From contig NZ_JBHUHP010000001.1 in the NCBI RefSeq assembly GCF_042682525.1, positions 186,001 to 250,000 on the forward strand: a DNA stretch of 64,000 nt, written 5' to 3'. Numbering within the stretch: the first letter of the stretch is position 1; every line of letters begins with the position of its first letter. The notes under the pieces were generated by a model. The model ran no database searches, had not been told where the DNA came from, and was given only the letters and a program-made list of their open reading frames with translations. Both the position numbers and the translations under genes were made by a program. The DNA comes from Blastococcus_B deserti. GTDB taxonomy: Bacteria > Actinomycetota > Actinomycetes > Mycobacteriales > Geodermatophilaceae. Positions 27,398 through 35,364 of the stretch are shown here, piece after piece.

Positions 27398-27562
27398 GTG
27401 GCAGCCACCGACATCCGTCCGAAGATCACCCTGGCCTGCCAGGAGTGCAAGAACCGCAACTACATCACCCGCAAGAACCGGCGGAACGACCCCGACCGGC
27501 TCGAGCTGATGAAGTACTGCCCGCGGGAGCGCAAGCACACGCTGCACCGCGAGACCCGCTGA
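27398..27562 (+). CDS. rpmG: 50S ribosomal protein L33
   Basis: The 54-aa ribosomal protein begins MAATDIRPKITLACQECKNR and ends KHTLHRETR. The GTG start at 27398 has AGGAG at 27385-27389. The first zinc pair CQEC is intact, but the second is CPRERKH where zinc-binding L33 has CxxC, so only three of four cysteines remain. Zinc binding may be weakened or lost. It is immediately upstream of hadA and downstream of tRNA-Thr/Met, the same order as rpmG2 in Mycobacterium. Confidence 0.95.
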   Translation: MAATDIRPKITLACQECKNRNYITRKNRRNDPDRLELMKYCPRERKHTLHRETR

Positions 27563-27594
27563 CGCGGGTCCGCAGCAGAGCCGAGGGCGGGGGC

Positions 27595-28041
27595 ATGGCG
27601 CTGGACCGGGAGCTGGTCGGGCGCAGCTACCCGCCCTCTGCCGTCTACGAGGTCGGCCGGACGAAGATCGCCGAGTTCGCCACCGCGATCGGTGCGGACG
27701 ACCCGGTGCACCGCGACGTGGCCGCCGCCCGTGCGGCCGGTCATCCCGACGTCATCGCCCCGCCCACGTTCGCCATCGTGGTCAGCCTCGAGGCCGCCTT
27801 CGTGGTGCTCGGTGATCCCGACGTCGGGCTCGACTACAGCCGCGTCGTGCACGGCGAGCAGAAGTTCGCCCACCACCGTCCGATCCGCGCCGGTGACCGG
27901 CTGGTCGCCACGACGACCATCGACGCCGTCCGCAGCGTCGCCGGCAACGACCTGCTGACCACGCGTGTCGACCTGGCGACCGAGGACGGCGAGCCCGTCT
28001 GCACCGCGACGTCGATGCTTGTCGCCCGGGGCACCGCATGA
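27595..28041 (+). CDS. MaoC-like (3R)-hydroxyacyl-ACP dehydratase subunit, HadA type
   Basis: The 148-aa hotdog-fold protein matches the non-catalytic, substrate-binding HadA/HadC type: it starts ALDRELVGRSYPPSAVYEV and has the conserved ADDPVHRD and IAPPTFAIVV segments but not the catalytic Asp/His motif. In Mycobacterium HadA pairs with HadB in FAS-II. Here the gene lies 32 bases after rpmG, and its stop overlaps the hadB start (ATGA). The organism presumably lacks mycolic acids, so a general fatty-acid role is likely (inference). Confidence 0.85.
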   Translation: MALDRELVGRSYPPSAVYEVGRTKIAEFATAIGADDPVHRDVAAARAAGHPDVIAPPTFAIVVSLEAAFVVLGDPDVGLDYSRVVHGEQKFAHHRPIRAGDRLVATTTIDAVRSVAGNDLLTTRVDLATEDGEPVCTATSMLVARGTA

Positions 28042-28454
28042 GCGCGCCGGCGCCCGAGGTGGGCACCGAGCTGCCCGAGCTCGTCGTCCGCGTCACCCGC
28101 GCCGACCTGGTCCGGTACGCCGGGGCCTCCGGCGACTTCAACCCGATCCACTGGAGCGACCGCGTCGCGACGTCGGTCGGGCTGCCCGGTGTGATCGCCC
28201 ACGGGATGTTCACCATGGGCATCGCCGCCCGCGCGGTCACCGGCTGGACCGGCGATCCCGCTGCCCTCGTGGAGTACCACGTGCGGTTCGGCCGTCCGGT
28301 CGTCGTCCCCGACGACGACGAGGGCGCCGAGGTCACGGTGCGTGGCAAGGTCGGTGCGCTGCTGGACGACGGCCGCGTCCGGCTGGACCTCACGGTCACC
28401 AGCGCGGGCGAGAAGGTCCTCTCGCTCGCCCGTGCGGTCGTCCGCCTGGCATGA
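28038..28454 (+). CDS. MaoC-like (3R)-hydroxyacyl-ACP dehydratase subunit, HadB type
   Basis: The 138-aa protein carries the hydratase-2 motif GDFNPIHWSD (catalytic Asp and His) followed by GVIAHGMFTMG, so it is the catalytic partner of the preceding HadA-like subunit. It dehydrates 3-hydroxyacyl thioesters. No hadC follows, unlike Mycobacterium. The ATG overlaps the hadA stop, and its own stop overlaps the ATG of the metallopeptidase, so the three genes form one tight operon with rpmG. Confidence 0.88.
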   Translation: MSAPAPEVGTELPELVVRVTRADLVRYAGASGDFNPIHWSDRVATSVGLPGVIAHGMFTMGIAARAVTGWTGDPAALVEYHVRFGRPVVVPDDDEGAEVTVRGKVGALLDDGRVRLDLTVTSAGEKVLSLARAVVRLA

Positions 28455-29881
28455 CCGGGCAGCGGGCGGTCGCCGCGGCCGCCGCGCTGCTGCTGCTGCC
28501 CGGGTGCACGTCCTTCGCCGACACGGTGCCCCAGCGGCAGGCGAGCGCCGACTCCCCGGCCGCGGAAGCGCCCGAGGACGAGGGCTGCCCCGCCGAACGG
28601 GCGGAGCCCGACCCCGACCGGCCCGAGGTGCGCCTGGACTTCCGGCTGGCCGACGACCGGCGCAGCGTCACCGGGACCGAGACCGTCGTGTTCACCCCCG
28701 ACCTCGACGTCCGCGAACTGGTCTTCCGCCTCGTGCCGAACGGCCCGGACTCGGCGCCGGCCGGCAACCGCCTGGCCGTCGACGGGGTGCGCGGGCACGA
28801 CGTCGCCGGCGGAGGGTACGAGACCGCGGGCGCCGCGGACCCCGGCGGCCTGTACGTCGTCGACCTGCGGGACGAGCTGGCGGCGGGGGAGTCCACCGAG
28901 GTGGAATTGGACTTCACCCTCACGCTGGGAACCGAGGCCTTCGACCGATTCGGCGTCGACGGCGACGTCTCCTGGTGGGCCAGCGGCGCGCCGCTGTTGG
29001 CCTGGGAGCCGGGCGTCGGCTGGGCGCGGGACCCTTTCGTGGACCTCGGCGGCGAGACCGCGACGAGCCCCGCCGCCGACACCGTCGTCACCGTCTCCGC
29101 GCCGGAGGACCTCACCGTGCTCATGACCGGCGCCCGGTCGGAGCCCTCCGCCCCCCGCGACGGCCGCCGGACGTGGACGGCGGAGGAGCCGGTCGCCCGC
29201 GACGTGGCGGTGGCCGCCGGACCGTTCACCACCAGGGAGGTCACGACCCCCGGCGGAGTGCGGGTCACCACCGGGGTGCTGCCCGGTGCGAACGTGCCCG
29301 GCGACCAGCTCAGCGTCTGGACGACGACCGCGATCGCCGACCTGGAGACGTTGCTCGGGCCCTTCCCCTACCGCACGCTGACCGTCGCGCTGCTCCCCGA
29401 CCACGGCGGCGGCATCGAGTACCCGAGCATGATCCTCGAGGCCACGCCCAGTCGTGAGGTCCTGGTGCACGAGGTCGCCCACCAGTGGTTCTACGGCATG
29501 GTCGGCAACTCCCAGTTCCGCGACCCCTGGCTGGACGAGGCGTTCGCGTCGTGGGCCGAGGCCGTCGTCGACCCGGGGTCCGGGCTGGTGTCCGAGGAGG
29601 CGCTGACCCTGCCCGGACCGGTCGGGGCGACCATGGCGGAGTACGCGAGCGACGGCAGGTACTTCCGGCTCGTCTACGACAAGGGCGGCGCCGCCCTGCT
29701 CGCCGCTCAGCGTGCCGTGGGAGAGGAGGCCTTCGCGGCCGCCGTCCGCTGCTACGTCGACGCGACGGCGTGGACCATCGCCACGCCGTCCGACGTCTAC
29801 CGGGCCCTCGACGACCTGCCCGCGGCGCTGGACGTGCTCGTCGACGCCGAGGCCCTGGGGAAGGACGACATCCCCCGCTGA
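28451..29881 (+). CDS. M1 family metallopeptidase lipoprotein
   Basis: The 476-aa protein starts with a lipoprotein signal ending LLLLPGC and so is anchored at the outer face of the membrane. The zinc site is HEVAH (His340, Glu341, His344) with Glu363 18 residues further in WLDEAF. The exopeptidase segment is GGGIEYPSM rather than GAMEN, as in other bacterial M1 variants. It is shorter than classical aminopeptidase N, with no large C-terminal domain. The start ATG overlaps the hadB stop. Substrate unknown; aminopeptidase activity is likely. Confidence 0.9.
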   Translation: MTGQRAVAAAAALLLLPGCTSFADTVPQRQASADSPAAEAPEDEGCPAERAEPDPDRPEVRLDFRLADDRRSVTGTETVVFTPDLDVRELVFRLVPNGPDSAPAGNRLAVDGVRGHDVAGGGYETAGAADPGGLYVVDLRDELAAGESTEVELDFTLTLGTEAFDRFGVDGDVSWWASGAPLLAWEPGVGWARDPFVDLGGETATSPAADTVVTVSAPEDLTVLMTGARSEPSAPRDGRRTWTAEEPVARDVAVAAGPFTTREVTTPGGVRVTTGVLPGANVPGDQLSVWTTTAIADLETLLGPFPYRTLTVALLPDHGGGIEYPSMILEATPSREVLVHEVAHQWFYGMVGNSQFRDPWLDEAFASWAEAVVDPGSGLVSEEALTLPGPVGATMAEYASDGRYFRLVYDKGGAALLAAQRAVGEEAFAAAVRCYVDATAWTIATPSDVYRALDDLPAALDVLVDAEALGKDDIPR

Positions 29882-29889
29882 GGCCCCCG

Positions 29890-29944
29890 GAAGGACCCCG
29901 TCCTCCTCACCGCTCGCACGCTCGCGGTGAGCCTCCGGACGGGG
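29890..29944. repeat. Dispersed AAGGACCCC hairpin element, copy 3
   Basis: GAAGGACCCC begins 8 bases after the stop of the M1 peptidase. Arms CCCCGTCC (29896-29903) and GGACGGGG (29937-29944) and inner arms CTCACCGC (29906-29913) and GCGGTGAG (29924-29931) make a long hairpin between two converging genes. It probably terminates transcription. Confidence 0.75.
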
Positions 29945-29985
29945 CCATCGACCGTCGTGAGCCCAGGGCGGGACCCGAGAGGGGG

Positions 29986-31236
29986 CTATCCGGCCGAGCC
30001 CAGCAGCCGCTGCATGCGCGAGACGCCCTCGACCAGGTCGTCGTCGCCGAGGGCGTAGGACATCCGGAGGTAACCGGGGGTGCCGAACGCCTCGCCCGGG
30101 ACGACGGCGACCTCGGCCTCCTCCAGGATCAGCTCGGCGAGCTCGACGCTCGTCTCCGCCGTCCGCCCGGCGATCGGCCGCCCGAGCAGCCCCTTCACGG
30201 ACGGGTAGACGTAGAAGGCACCCTGCGGCTCGGGACACGCGACGCCGGGGATCTGCCGGAGCATCGCGACGATGGTCCTCCGGCGCCGGTCGAAGGCCTG
30301 CCGCATGGCCTCGGCCGCCGAGAGGTCGCCGCTGAGTGCGGCGACCGCGGCGGCCTGCGACACGTTGGCCACGTTCGACGTGGCGTGCGACTGCAGATTG
30401 GTCGCGGCCTTCACCACGTCGGTGGGACCCACCATCCAGCCCACCCGCCAGCCGGTCATCGCGTAGGTCTTGGCCACGCCGTTGACGACGACGCAGCGAT
30501 CCACGAGCTCGGGAACCAGCACCGGCATCGACGGCGCGGTGGCCCCGCCGTAGACGAGGTGCTCGTAGATCTCGTCGGTGAGCACCCACAGCCCGTGCTC
30601 CACCGCCCAGCGACCGATCTCCTCGACCTGTTCGGCCGGGTACACCGCCCCGGTGGGGTTGGACGGGGAGCAGAACAGCAGGACCTTGGTGCGGGACGTC
30701 CGGGCGGCCTCGAGCTGCGCGGCCGACACCAGGTAGCCGCTCTGCTCGTCGGCCACCACGGGCACGGGCACCCCACCGGCCAGCCGGATCGCCTCGGGAT
30801 AGGTCGTCCAGTACGGCGCGGGGAGGAGGACCTCGTCGCCGGGGTCGAGCAGCGTGGCGAACGCCTCGTAGACCGCCTGCTTCCCGCCGTTGGTGACGAG
30901 GACGTTGGCCGGGGTCGCCTGCAGGCCGGAGTCGCGCGCGGTCTTGGCGACGATCGCCTCTTTCAGCGCCGGGAGGCCTCCGGCCGGGGTGTAGCGGTGC
31001 ATGGCCGGCTGGTGGCAGGCGGCGATCGCCGCCTCGACGATGTAGTCCGGGGTCGGGAAGTCCGGTTCCCCGGCGCCGAAGCCGATGACCGGCTTGCCCG
31101 CAGCCTTGAGCGCCTTCGCCTTCGCGTCCACCGCGAGCGTCGCCGACTCGCTGATCGCGGCGATGCGGCGGGAGATGCGGGCCCCGCCCGTGGGGACGGC
31201 GGACGGGGTGGCGGACTCCGAGGAGACAGCGGTCAT
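29986..31236 (-). CDS. aspC: Pyridoxal-phosphate aminotransferase, aspartate type
   Basis: The 416-aa class I aminotransferase probably converts aspartate and 2-oxoglutarate to oxaloacetate and glutamate. The PLP lysine is in VAKTYAMTGWRVGW, and GFGAGEPDFPTPDYI and FCSPSNPTGAVY are typical. The same enzyme sits next to tRNA-Trp/secE in Streptomyces. The first ~20 residues are nonconserved, so a start slightly downstream is possible. Specificity for aspartate is inferred from similarity and position. Confidence 0.9.
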   Translation of the reverse strand: MTAVSSESATPSAVPTGGARISRRIAAISESATLAVDAKAKALKAAGKPVIGFGAGEPDFPTPDYIVEAAIAACHQPAMHRYTPAGGLPALKEAIVAKTARDSGLQATPANVLVTNGGKQAVYEAFATLLDPGDEVLLPAPYWTTYPEAIRLAGGVPVPVVADEQSGYLVSAAQLEAARTSRTKVLLFCSPSNPTGAVYPAEQVEEIGRWAVEHGLWVLTDEIYEHLVYGGATAPSMPVLVPELVDRCVVVNGVAKTYAMTGWRVGWMVGPTDVVKAATNLQSHATSNVANVSQAAAVAALSGDLSAAEAMRQAFDRRRRTIVAMLRQIPGVACPEPQGAFYVYPSVKGLLGRPIAGRTAETSVELAELILEEAEVAVVPGEAFGTPGYLRMSYALGDDDLVEGVSRMQRLLGSAG

Positions 31237-31275
31237 GGCCCCATCGTGTCAAAGACCGAGCGTCCGCATCGACTG

Positions 31276-31345
31276 AACGCCGGAGCCCCGACGCGGGAGC
31301 CTCGATGCCGGAGCCCCGATGCCGGAGCCTCAACGCCGGAGCCGG
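31276..31345. repeat. 14-bp tandem repeat, five units
   Basis: Five head-to-tail 14-base units start at 31276, 31290, 31304, 31318 and 31332, with the core GCCGGAGCC changed at one or two positions. The last unit overlaps the 3' end of the reductase gene (minus strand, stop at 31330). The rest lies between that stop and the aspC start, in the aspC upstream region. Copy number may vary between strains. Confidence 0.8.
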
Positions 31346-31938
31346 ACGTGGGCCACCGACGCCGAGGGGGCGAACTCCACGCACCGCCAGTCGTCCGGTG
31401 CCGCGCCCAGGTCCCCGAACAGGCGTTCCCCGGACCCCAGGAGCACGGGGACGACCGCCACGTGGAGCTCGTCGAGCAGCCCGGCCGCCAGGTACTGCCG
31501 CACGGTCGACACACCGCCGCCGAGCCGGACGTGCGCACCGCCGGCCGCCGCACGGGCCTGCTCGAGCGCCGCCTCGATGCCCCCGGTGACGAAGTGGAAC
31601 GTGGTGCCGCCCGCCATGGCCACGGGGTCGCGCGCGTGGTGGGTGAGCACGAAGACGTCGTGGTGGAAGGGCGGGTCCTCGCCCCACCACCCCCGCCAGT
31701 CCGACACCCCCCAGTCGCCGCGGACGGGCCCGAACATGTTCCGCCCCATGACCGTGGCCCCCACGCCTTCCTCGCCGCGCGCCCGGAAGCGCCGGTCGAC
31801 GTCGGTGGCCGCCTCGTCGAAGATCCACTCGTGCAACCGCTCGCCGCCGGCCCCCAGCGGCTGCTGCCCGCTCTGGTCCGGACCCGCCCCGTACCCGTCG
31901 AGTGAGATCGAGAAATTGTGCACCCTGAGTTCGCCCAT
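31330..31938 (-). CDS. Dihydrofolate-reductase-like / RibD C-terminal domain protein
   Basis: The 202-aa protein has the RibD_C/DHFR fold: it starts MGELRVHNFSISLDGYGAGP, has VMGRNMFGP (NADPH-binding type loop), VFVLTH and VRLGGGVSTVRQYLAAGLLDEL. Such proteins are commonly annotated as dihydrofolate reductase family proteins; their substrates are mostly unknown. The chosen ATG at 31938 begins at the conserved strand; an open frame upstream to 32160 overlaps tRNA-Trp and is rejected. No Shine-Dalgarno site is visible. Confidence 0.85.
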   Translation of the reverse strand: MGELRVHNFSISLDGYGAGPDQSGQQPLGAGGERLHEWIFDEAATDVDRRFRARGEEGVGATVMGRNMFGPVRGDWGVSDWRGWWGEDPPFHHDVFVLTHHARDPVAMAGGTTFHFVTGGIEAALEQARAAAGGAHVRLGGGVSTVRQYLAAGLLDELHVAVVPVLLGSGERLFGDLGAAPDDWRCVEFAPSASVAHVRLRR

Positions 31939-32145
31939 GCCAGGAGGACCGCGGGCCGGCCGCCAAGTCATCGGAGAGCGGCCGGGTCGGAGGACGTTGG
32001 CTGTCGGGCGGTGCGGTCCCGTACACTGGCCGTCCTGGGGCAGCTGACCCCGCCACCGGCGTGCCCCGGAACCTCCCCGAGGCTCCGCGCTGCCGTGGTG
32101 AGGCGGGCGGTCCCGGGCCCGGCTTGGGTGCAAAGCCCAGGGCAT
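31939..32145 (+). promoter_or_regulatory. Upstream region of tRNA-Trp - secE
   Basis: A plausible -10 hexamer TACACT is at 32022-32027 with TTGGCT (31997-32002) as a rather distant -35 (19-base spacer). A hairpin-capable stretch GGGCCCGGCTTGGGTGC lies before the tRNA. Nothing coding is supported here. Confidence 0.45.
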
Positions 32146-32218
<73 letters not shown>

Positions 32219-32288
32219 CCACCGCACGACAGGAACCGACCGCGGCCGCTCACCGGAGCGGCCTCCACCACGAGGCGAGCGAGGCGCA

Positions 32289-32804
32289 GTGAGCGACGAG
32301 AAGCCGGGACGCGAGGACGACGCTCGCGACGCCGAGCTCACCGACGAGCAGCTCGACCGCGAGGCTCCCGGCGTCGACGACGCCGGCGAGCTCGAGGCGG
32401 CGGAGGACGAGCTCGCCGCCGAGGCGGCGGCCGACGAGGACAAGGTCGTCGCGACGCCGGCCAGGCGCCGGCGCGGCCGGATCACCGCCGACGACGAGGA
32501 CGACGACGAGCCCGCTCCCGCGCGGGCGCGCCGGCCCGCCGCCTCCCGGCCGGCCGGCCACCCGGGGTCGGGCACCCGCTCCCGGGCCGCCGCCGAGCGG
32601 GCCCGCGGGGAGAGCGAGCAGAAGCGCTCGCTGGCCCGGTTCCTCCGCGAGGTCGTCGCCGAGCTGCGCAAGGTGATCTGGCCGGGTCGCCGGGAGCTGA
32701 TCACGTACACGACCGTGGTGATCGTGTTCGTGGCGTTCATCGTCGCGCTGGTCGCGGGGCTGGACCTGCTCTTCGCCCAGGGCGTGATCGCCGTCTTCGG
32801 CTGA
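32289..32804 (+). CDS. secE: Preprotein translocase subunit SecE
   Basis: SecE clamps the SecY channel of the general secretion system. The 171-aa form has a long acidic/Ala-rich N-terminal half (about 110 residues, rich in Asp, Glu, Ala and Arg). Then follow the conserved amphipathic helix FLREVVAELRKVIWPGRREL and one transmembrane helix near residues 140-165. The GTG start at 32289 is close to the tRNA-Trp end (70 bases). It is likely co-transcribed with tRNA-Trp and nusG. Confidence 0.95.
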   Translation: MSDEKPGREDDARDAELTDEQLDREAPGVDDAGELEAAEDELAAEAAADEDKVVATPARRRRGRITADDEDDDEPAPARARRPAASRPAGHPGSGTRSRAAAERARGESEQKRSLARFLREVVAELRKVIWPGRRELITYTTVVIVFVAFIVALVAGLDLLFAQGVIAVFG

Positions 32805-32851
32805 CCTCCGCCCGCGCCTGCACGCCACCTGACTAAGGAAGAGACACACCT

Positions 32852-33745
32852 GTGACCGACCCCCGCGAGCCCTTCGAGACCGCCACCCCGGTCGAAGGCG
32901 TCACCGCCACCGATCTGGACGACCCGCGCGCGGAACAGCGCGGGACGACCGACGTCGAGACCGGTGCCGGCGAGCCCGGTTCGGCCGAGGGGTCCATCGA
33001 CACCGCCGACCTCGACACCGCGACCGAGGTCTCCGACGTGACGCCGCAGATCGAGGGCGGGGAGCCCGACAGCCTCGTCACCGACCCGCTCACCGCGCCC
33101 GCGCCGGCATCGGACGTGGCGGCCGAGGAGGACGAGGACCCGGTCGAGGCGATGAAGAAGGCGCTGCGACGCGCGCCCGGCGACTGGTACGTCGTGCACT
33201 CCTACGCCGGCTACGAGAACAAGGTGAAGACCAACCTCGAGGCGCGGATCCAGTCGCTGGACGTCGAGGACTACATCTACCAGATCGAGGTGCCCACCGA
33301 GGAGGTCACCGAGATCAAGAACGGCAAGCGCGCGCAGGTCAACCGCAAGGTGCTACCGGGCTACCTGCTCGTCCGCATGGAGCTCAACGACGAGTCGTGG
33401 GGCGCGGTCCGCAACACCCCCGGGGTCACCGGCTTCGTGGGGGCCACCTCCAAGCCCTCGCCGCTGACCATCGACGAGGTCGTCAAGATCCTCGTGCCCG
33501 CGACCACGCCGCAGGCGGCCCGGGCCACGGGCGGCGACGCGACCACGACCGCCGCGACGCCCGCCGCCCCCGTCGTCGACTTCGAGATCGGCGAGTCGGT
33601 CACTGTCATGGACGGGCCGTTCGCGACCCTCCCCGCCACGATCAACGAGATCAACGCCGAGCAGCAGAAGCTGCAGGTGCTGGTCTCCATCTTCGGCCGC
33701 GAGACCCCGGTCGAGCTGTCGTTCAACCAGGTCCAGAAGCTGTAG
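32852..33745 (+). CDS. nusG: Transcription termination/antitermination protein NusG
   Basis: NusG binds RNA polymerase and links it to Rho or ribosomes. The 297-aa protein has an acidic N-terminal extension (about 1-105), the NGN domain starting WYVVHSYAGYENKVKTNLE, and the KOW domain with ESVTVMDGPFATLPATINEI and the end VELSFNQVQKL. Between NGN and KOW lies an unusual Ala/Thr-rich linker of about 30 residues (TTPQAARATGG and following). The GTG start has AAGGAAGAG upstream (32835-32843). A repeat element begins directly after its stop. Confidence 0.96.
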   Translation: MTDPREPFETATPVEGVTATDLDDPRAEQRGTTDVETGAGEPGSAEGSIDTADLDTATEVSDVTPQIEGGEPDSLVTDPLTAPAPASDVAAEEDEDPVEAMKKALRRAPGDWYVVHSYAGYENKVKTNLEARIQSLDVEDYIYQIEVPTEEVTEIKNGKRAQVNRKVLPGYLLVRMELNDESWGAVRNTPGVTGFVGATSKPSPLTIDEVVKILVPATTPQAARATGGDATTTAATPAAPVVDFEIGESVTVMDGPFATLPATINEINAEQQKLQVLVSIFGRETPVELSFNQVQKL

Positions 33746-33747
33746 CA

Positions 33748-33794
33748 GAAGGACCCCGGTGCCCCCCGACCCTCGCTCCGCTCGGGCCGGGTCC
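33748..33794. repeat. Dispersed AAGGACCCC hairpin element, copy 4
   Basis: GAAGGACCCC starts 2 bases after the nusG stop. GGACCCCGG (33751-33759) can pair with CCGGGTCC (33787-33794). The centre carries CTCGCTCCGCTCGG. It lies between nusG and rplK and may set the level of read-through into the L11/L1 genes. Confidence 0.65.
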
Positions 33795-33840
33795 CTGCAC
33801 CGGCGCCATTTCAGCCAGACCACGAAGGAAGAAGAAGGAA

Positions 33841-34272
33841 ATGCCACCCAGGAAGCGGTTGACCGCGGTCATCAAGCTCCAGATCAACGCCGGCGCGGCG
33901 ACCCCCGCCCCGCCGGTCGGTCCGGCGCTGGGCCAGCACGGCGTCAACATCATGGAGTTCTGCAAGGCGTACAACGCCGCGACCGAGTCGCAGCGCGGCA
34001 ACGTCATCCCGGTCGAGATCTCGGTCTTCGAGGACCGGTCGTTCACCTTCGTCACCAAGACCCCGCCGGCCGCGCGCATGCTGCTCAAGGCCGCCGGTGT
34101 CGAGAAGGGCTCGGGCGAGCCGCACAAGACCAAGGTCGCCACGGTCACCCGTGACCAGGTCCGCGAGATCGCCCAGACCAAGATGGCCGACCTCAACGCG
34201 AACGACCTCGACCAGGCCGAGAAGATCATCGCCGGCACCGCCCGGTCGATGGGCATCACCGTCACCGGCTGA
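33841..34272 (+). CDS. rplK: 50S ribosomal protein L11
   Basis: The 143-aa protein of the GTPase-associated centre contacts 23S rRNA and is needed for the stringent response. PPVGPALGQHGVNIMEFCKAYN and DLNANDLDQAEKIIAGTARSMG are hallmark segments. The ATG at 33841 has AGGAAGAAGAAGG just upstream. L11 is followed by rplA after 95 bases, the usual order. Confidence 0.97.
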   Translation: MPPRKRLTAVIKLQINAGAATPAPPVGPALGQHGVNIMEFCKAYNAATESQRGNVIPVEISVFEDRSFTFVTKTPPAARMLLKAAGVEKGSGEPHKTKVATVTRDQVREIAQTKMADLNANDLDQAEKIIAGTARSMGITVTG

Positions 34273-34367
34273 CACCAGCCCAGCAGCACCAGCCAGAACA
34301 GTGGGAGGGCCACGCCGGGCCCGTTCACCACACGACCGGGGCGAGAGCCTCCGGAGAGGACAGAATC

Positions 34368-35087
34368 ATGGCGAAGCACGGCAAGAAGTACCGCGAGGTC
34401 GCCGCGAAGGTCGACCGCGAGAATCTCTACAGCCCGCTGCAGGCGGCGAAGCTGGCGAAGGAGACGTCGCCGACGTCCTACGACGCCACCGTGGAGGTCG
34501 CGATGCGCCTGGGTGTCGACCCGCGCAAGGCCGACCAGATGGTCCGCGGCACCGTGAACCTTCCGCACGGCACCGGCAAGACCGCCCGCGTCATCGTCTT
34601 CGCGACCGGCGACAAGGCCGCCGAGGCCGAGGCCGCCGGCGCCGACGTCGTCGGCTCGGACGACCTGATCGAGCGCATCCAGGGCGGTTTCCTGGACTTC
34701 GACGCCGCGATCGCGACGCCGGACCAGATGGCCAAGGTCGGGCGGATCGCCCGCATCCTCGGCCCGCGCGGTCTGATGCCGAACCCGAAGACCGGCACCG
34801 TGACCCCCGACGTCGCCAAGGCCGTCAACGACATCAAGGGCGGGAAGATCAACTTCCGCGTCGACAAGCAGGCCAACCTGCACCTGGTCATCGGCAAGAC
34901 CTCCTTCGACGAGGCCAAGCTGGTCGAGAACTACGCCGCCGCCCTCGACGAGGTGCTCCGGGCCAAGCCGTCGTCGGCCAAGGGCCGGTACCTCAAGAAG
35001 GTCACCGTCTCCACGACCATGGGCCCCGGCATCCCGGTCGACCCGAACCGCACCCGCAACATGCTGGCGGACGAGCCCACCGCCTGA
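34368..35087 (+). CDS. rplA: 50S ribosomal protein L1
   Basis: The 239-aa L1 stalk protein also acts in other bacteria as a translational repressor of its own operon. Motifs include GTVNLPHGTGKTARV, RGLMPNPKTGTVTPDV and KANLH-like QANLHLVIGKTSF. The ATG at 34368 has GGAGAGGAC upstream (34352-34360). The gene is followed directly by a repeat element and a strong terminator. Confidence 0.97.
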   Translation: MAKHGKKYREVAAKVDRENLYSPLQAAKLAKETSPTSYDATVEVAMRLGVDPRKADQMVRGTVNLPHGTGKTARVIVFATGDKAAEAEAAGADVVGSDDLIERIQGGFLDFDAAIATPDQMAKVGRIARILGPRGLMPNPKTGTVTPDVAKAVNDIKGGKINFRVDKQANLHLVIGKTSFDEAKLVENYAAALDEVLRAKPSSAKGRYLKKVTVSTTMGPGIPVDPNRTRNMLADEPTA

Positions 35088-35090
35088 ACG

Positions 35091-35135
35091 AGGACCCCGC
35101 CCTCCCCACCCTTCGCACGCTCAGGGCGGGACCCG
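35091..35135. repeat. Dispersed AAGGACCCC hairpin element, copy 5
   Basis: AGGACCCC begins 3 bases after the rplA stop. CCCGCCCT (35096-35103) pairs with AGGGCGGG (35123-35130) around CTTCGCACGCTC. It is followed by GAGCCGTTCCAGC, a module shared with the copy at 26957. Confidence 0.65.
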
Positions 35136-35160
35136 GGACGGAGCCGTTCCAGCAACTCAC

Positions 35161-35194
35161 GAGGCCCCGTCGCGCGCTTGCGCGGCGGGGCCTC
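35161..35194 (+). terminator. Terminator after rplA
   Basis: A 15-bp stem (35161-35175 with 35180-35194, one G-U pair) closes a GCTT loop. It ends the rplK-rplA unit. The remaining bases up to the acetyltransferase start at 35365 show no gene. Confidence 0.85.
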
Positions 35195-35364
35195 CGTCGG
35201 TCCTCCGGCGATATGTGCGCGCTCGTCCCCCTCAGCCCCTCGATGGGGACGAGCGCGCAGATCTCCCGCGCAGTCGGTCGGCGCTGCTACGGTCCCCGCC
35301 GTGCCGCACCGGTAGCGGCTCCCGACCACTGCGCCGCCGTGGCGCTCGGCCCTGGAGTCCTGCC

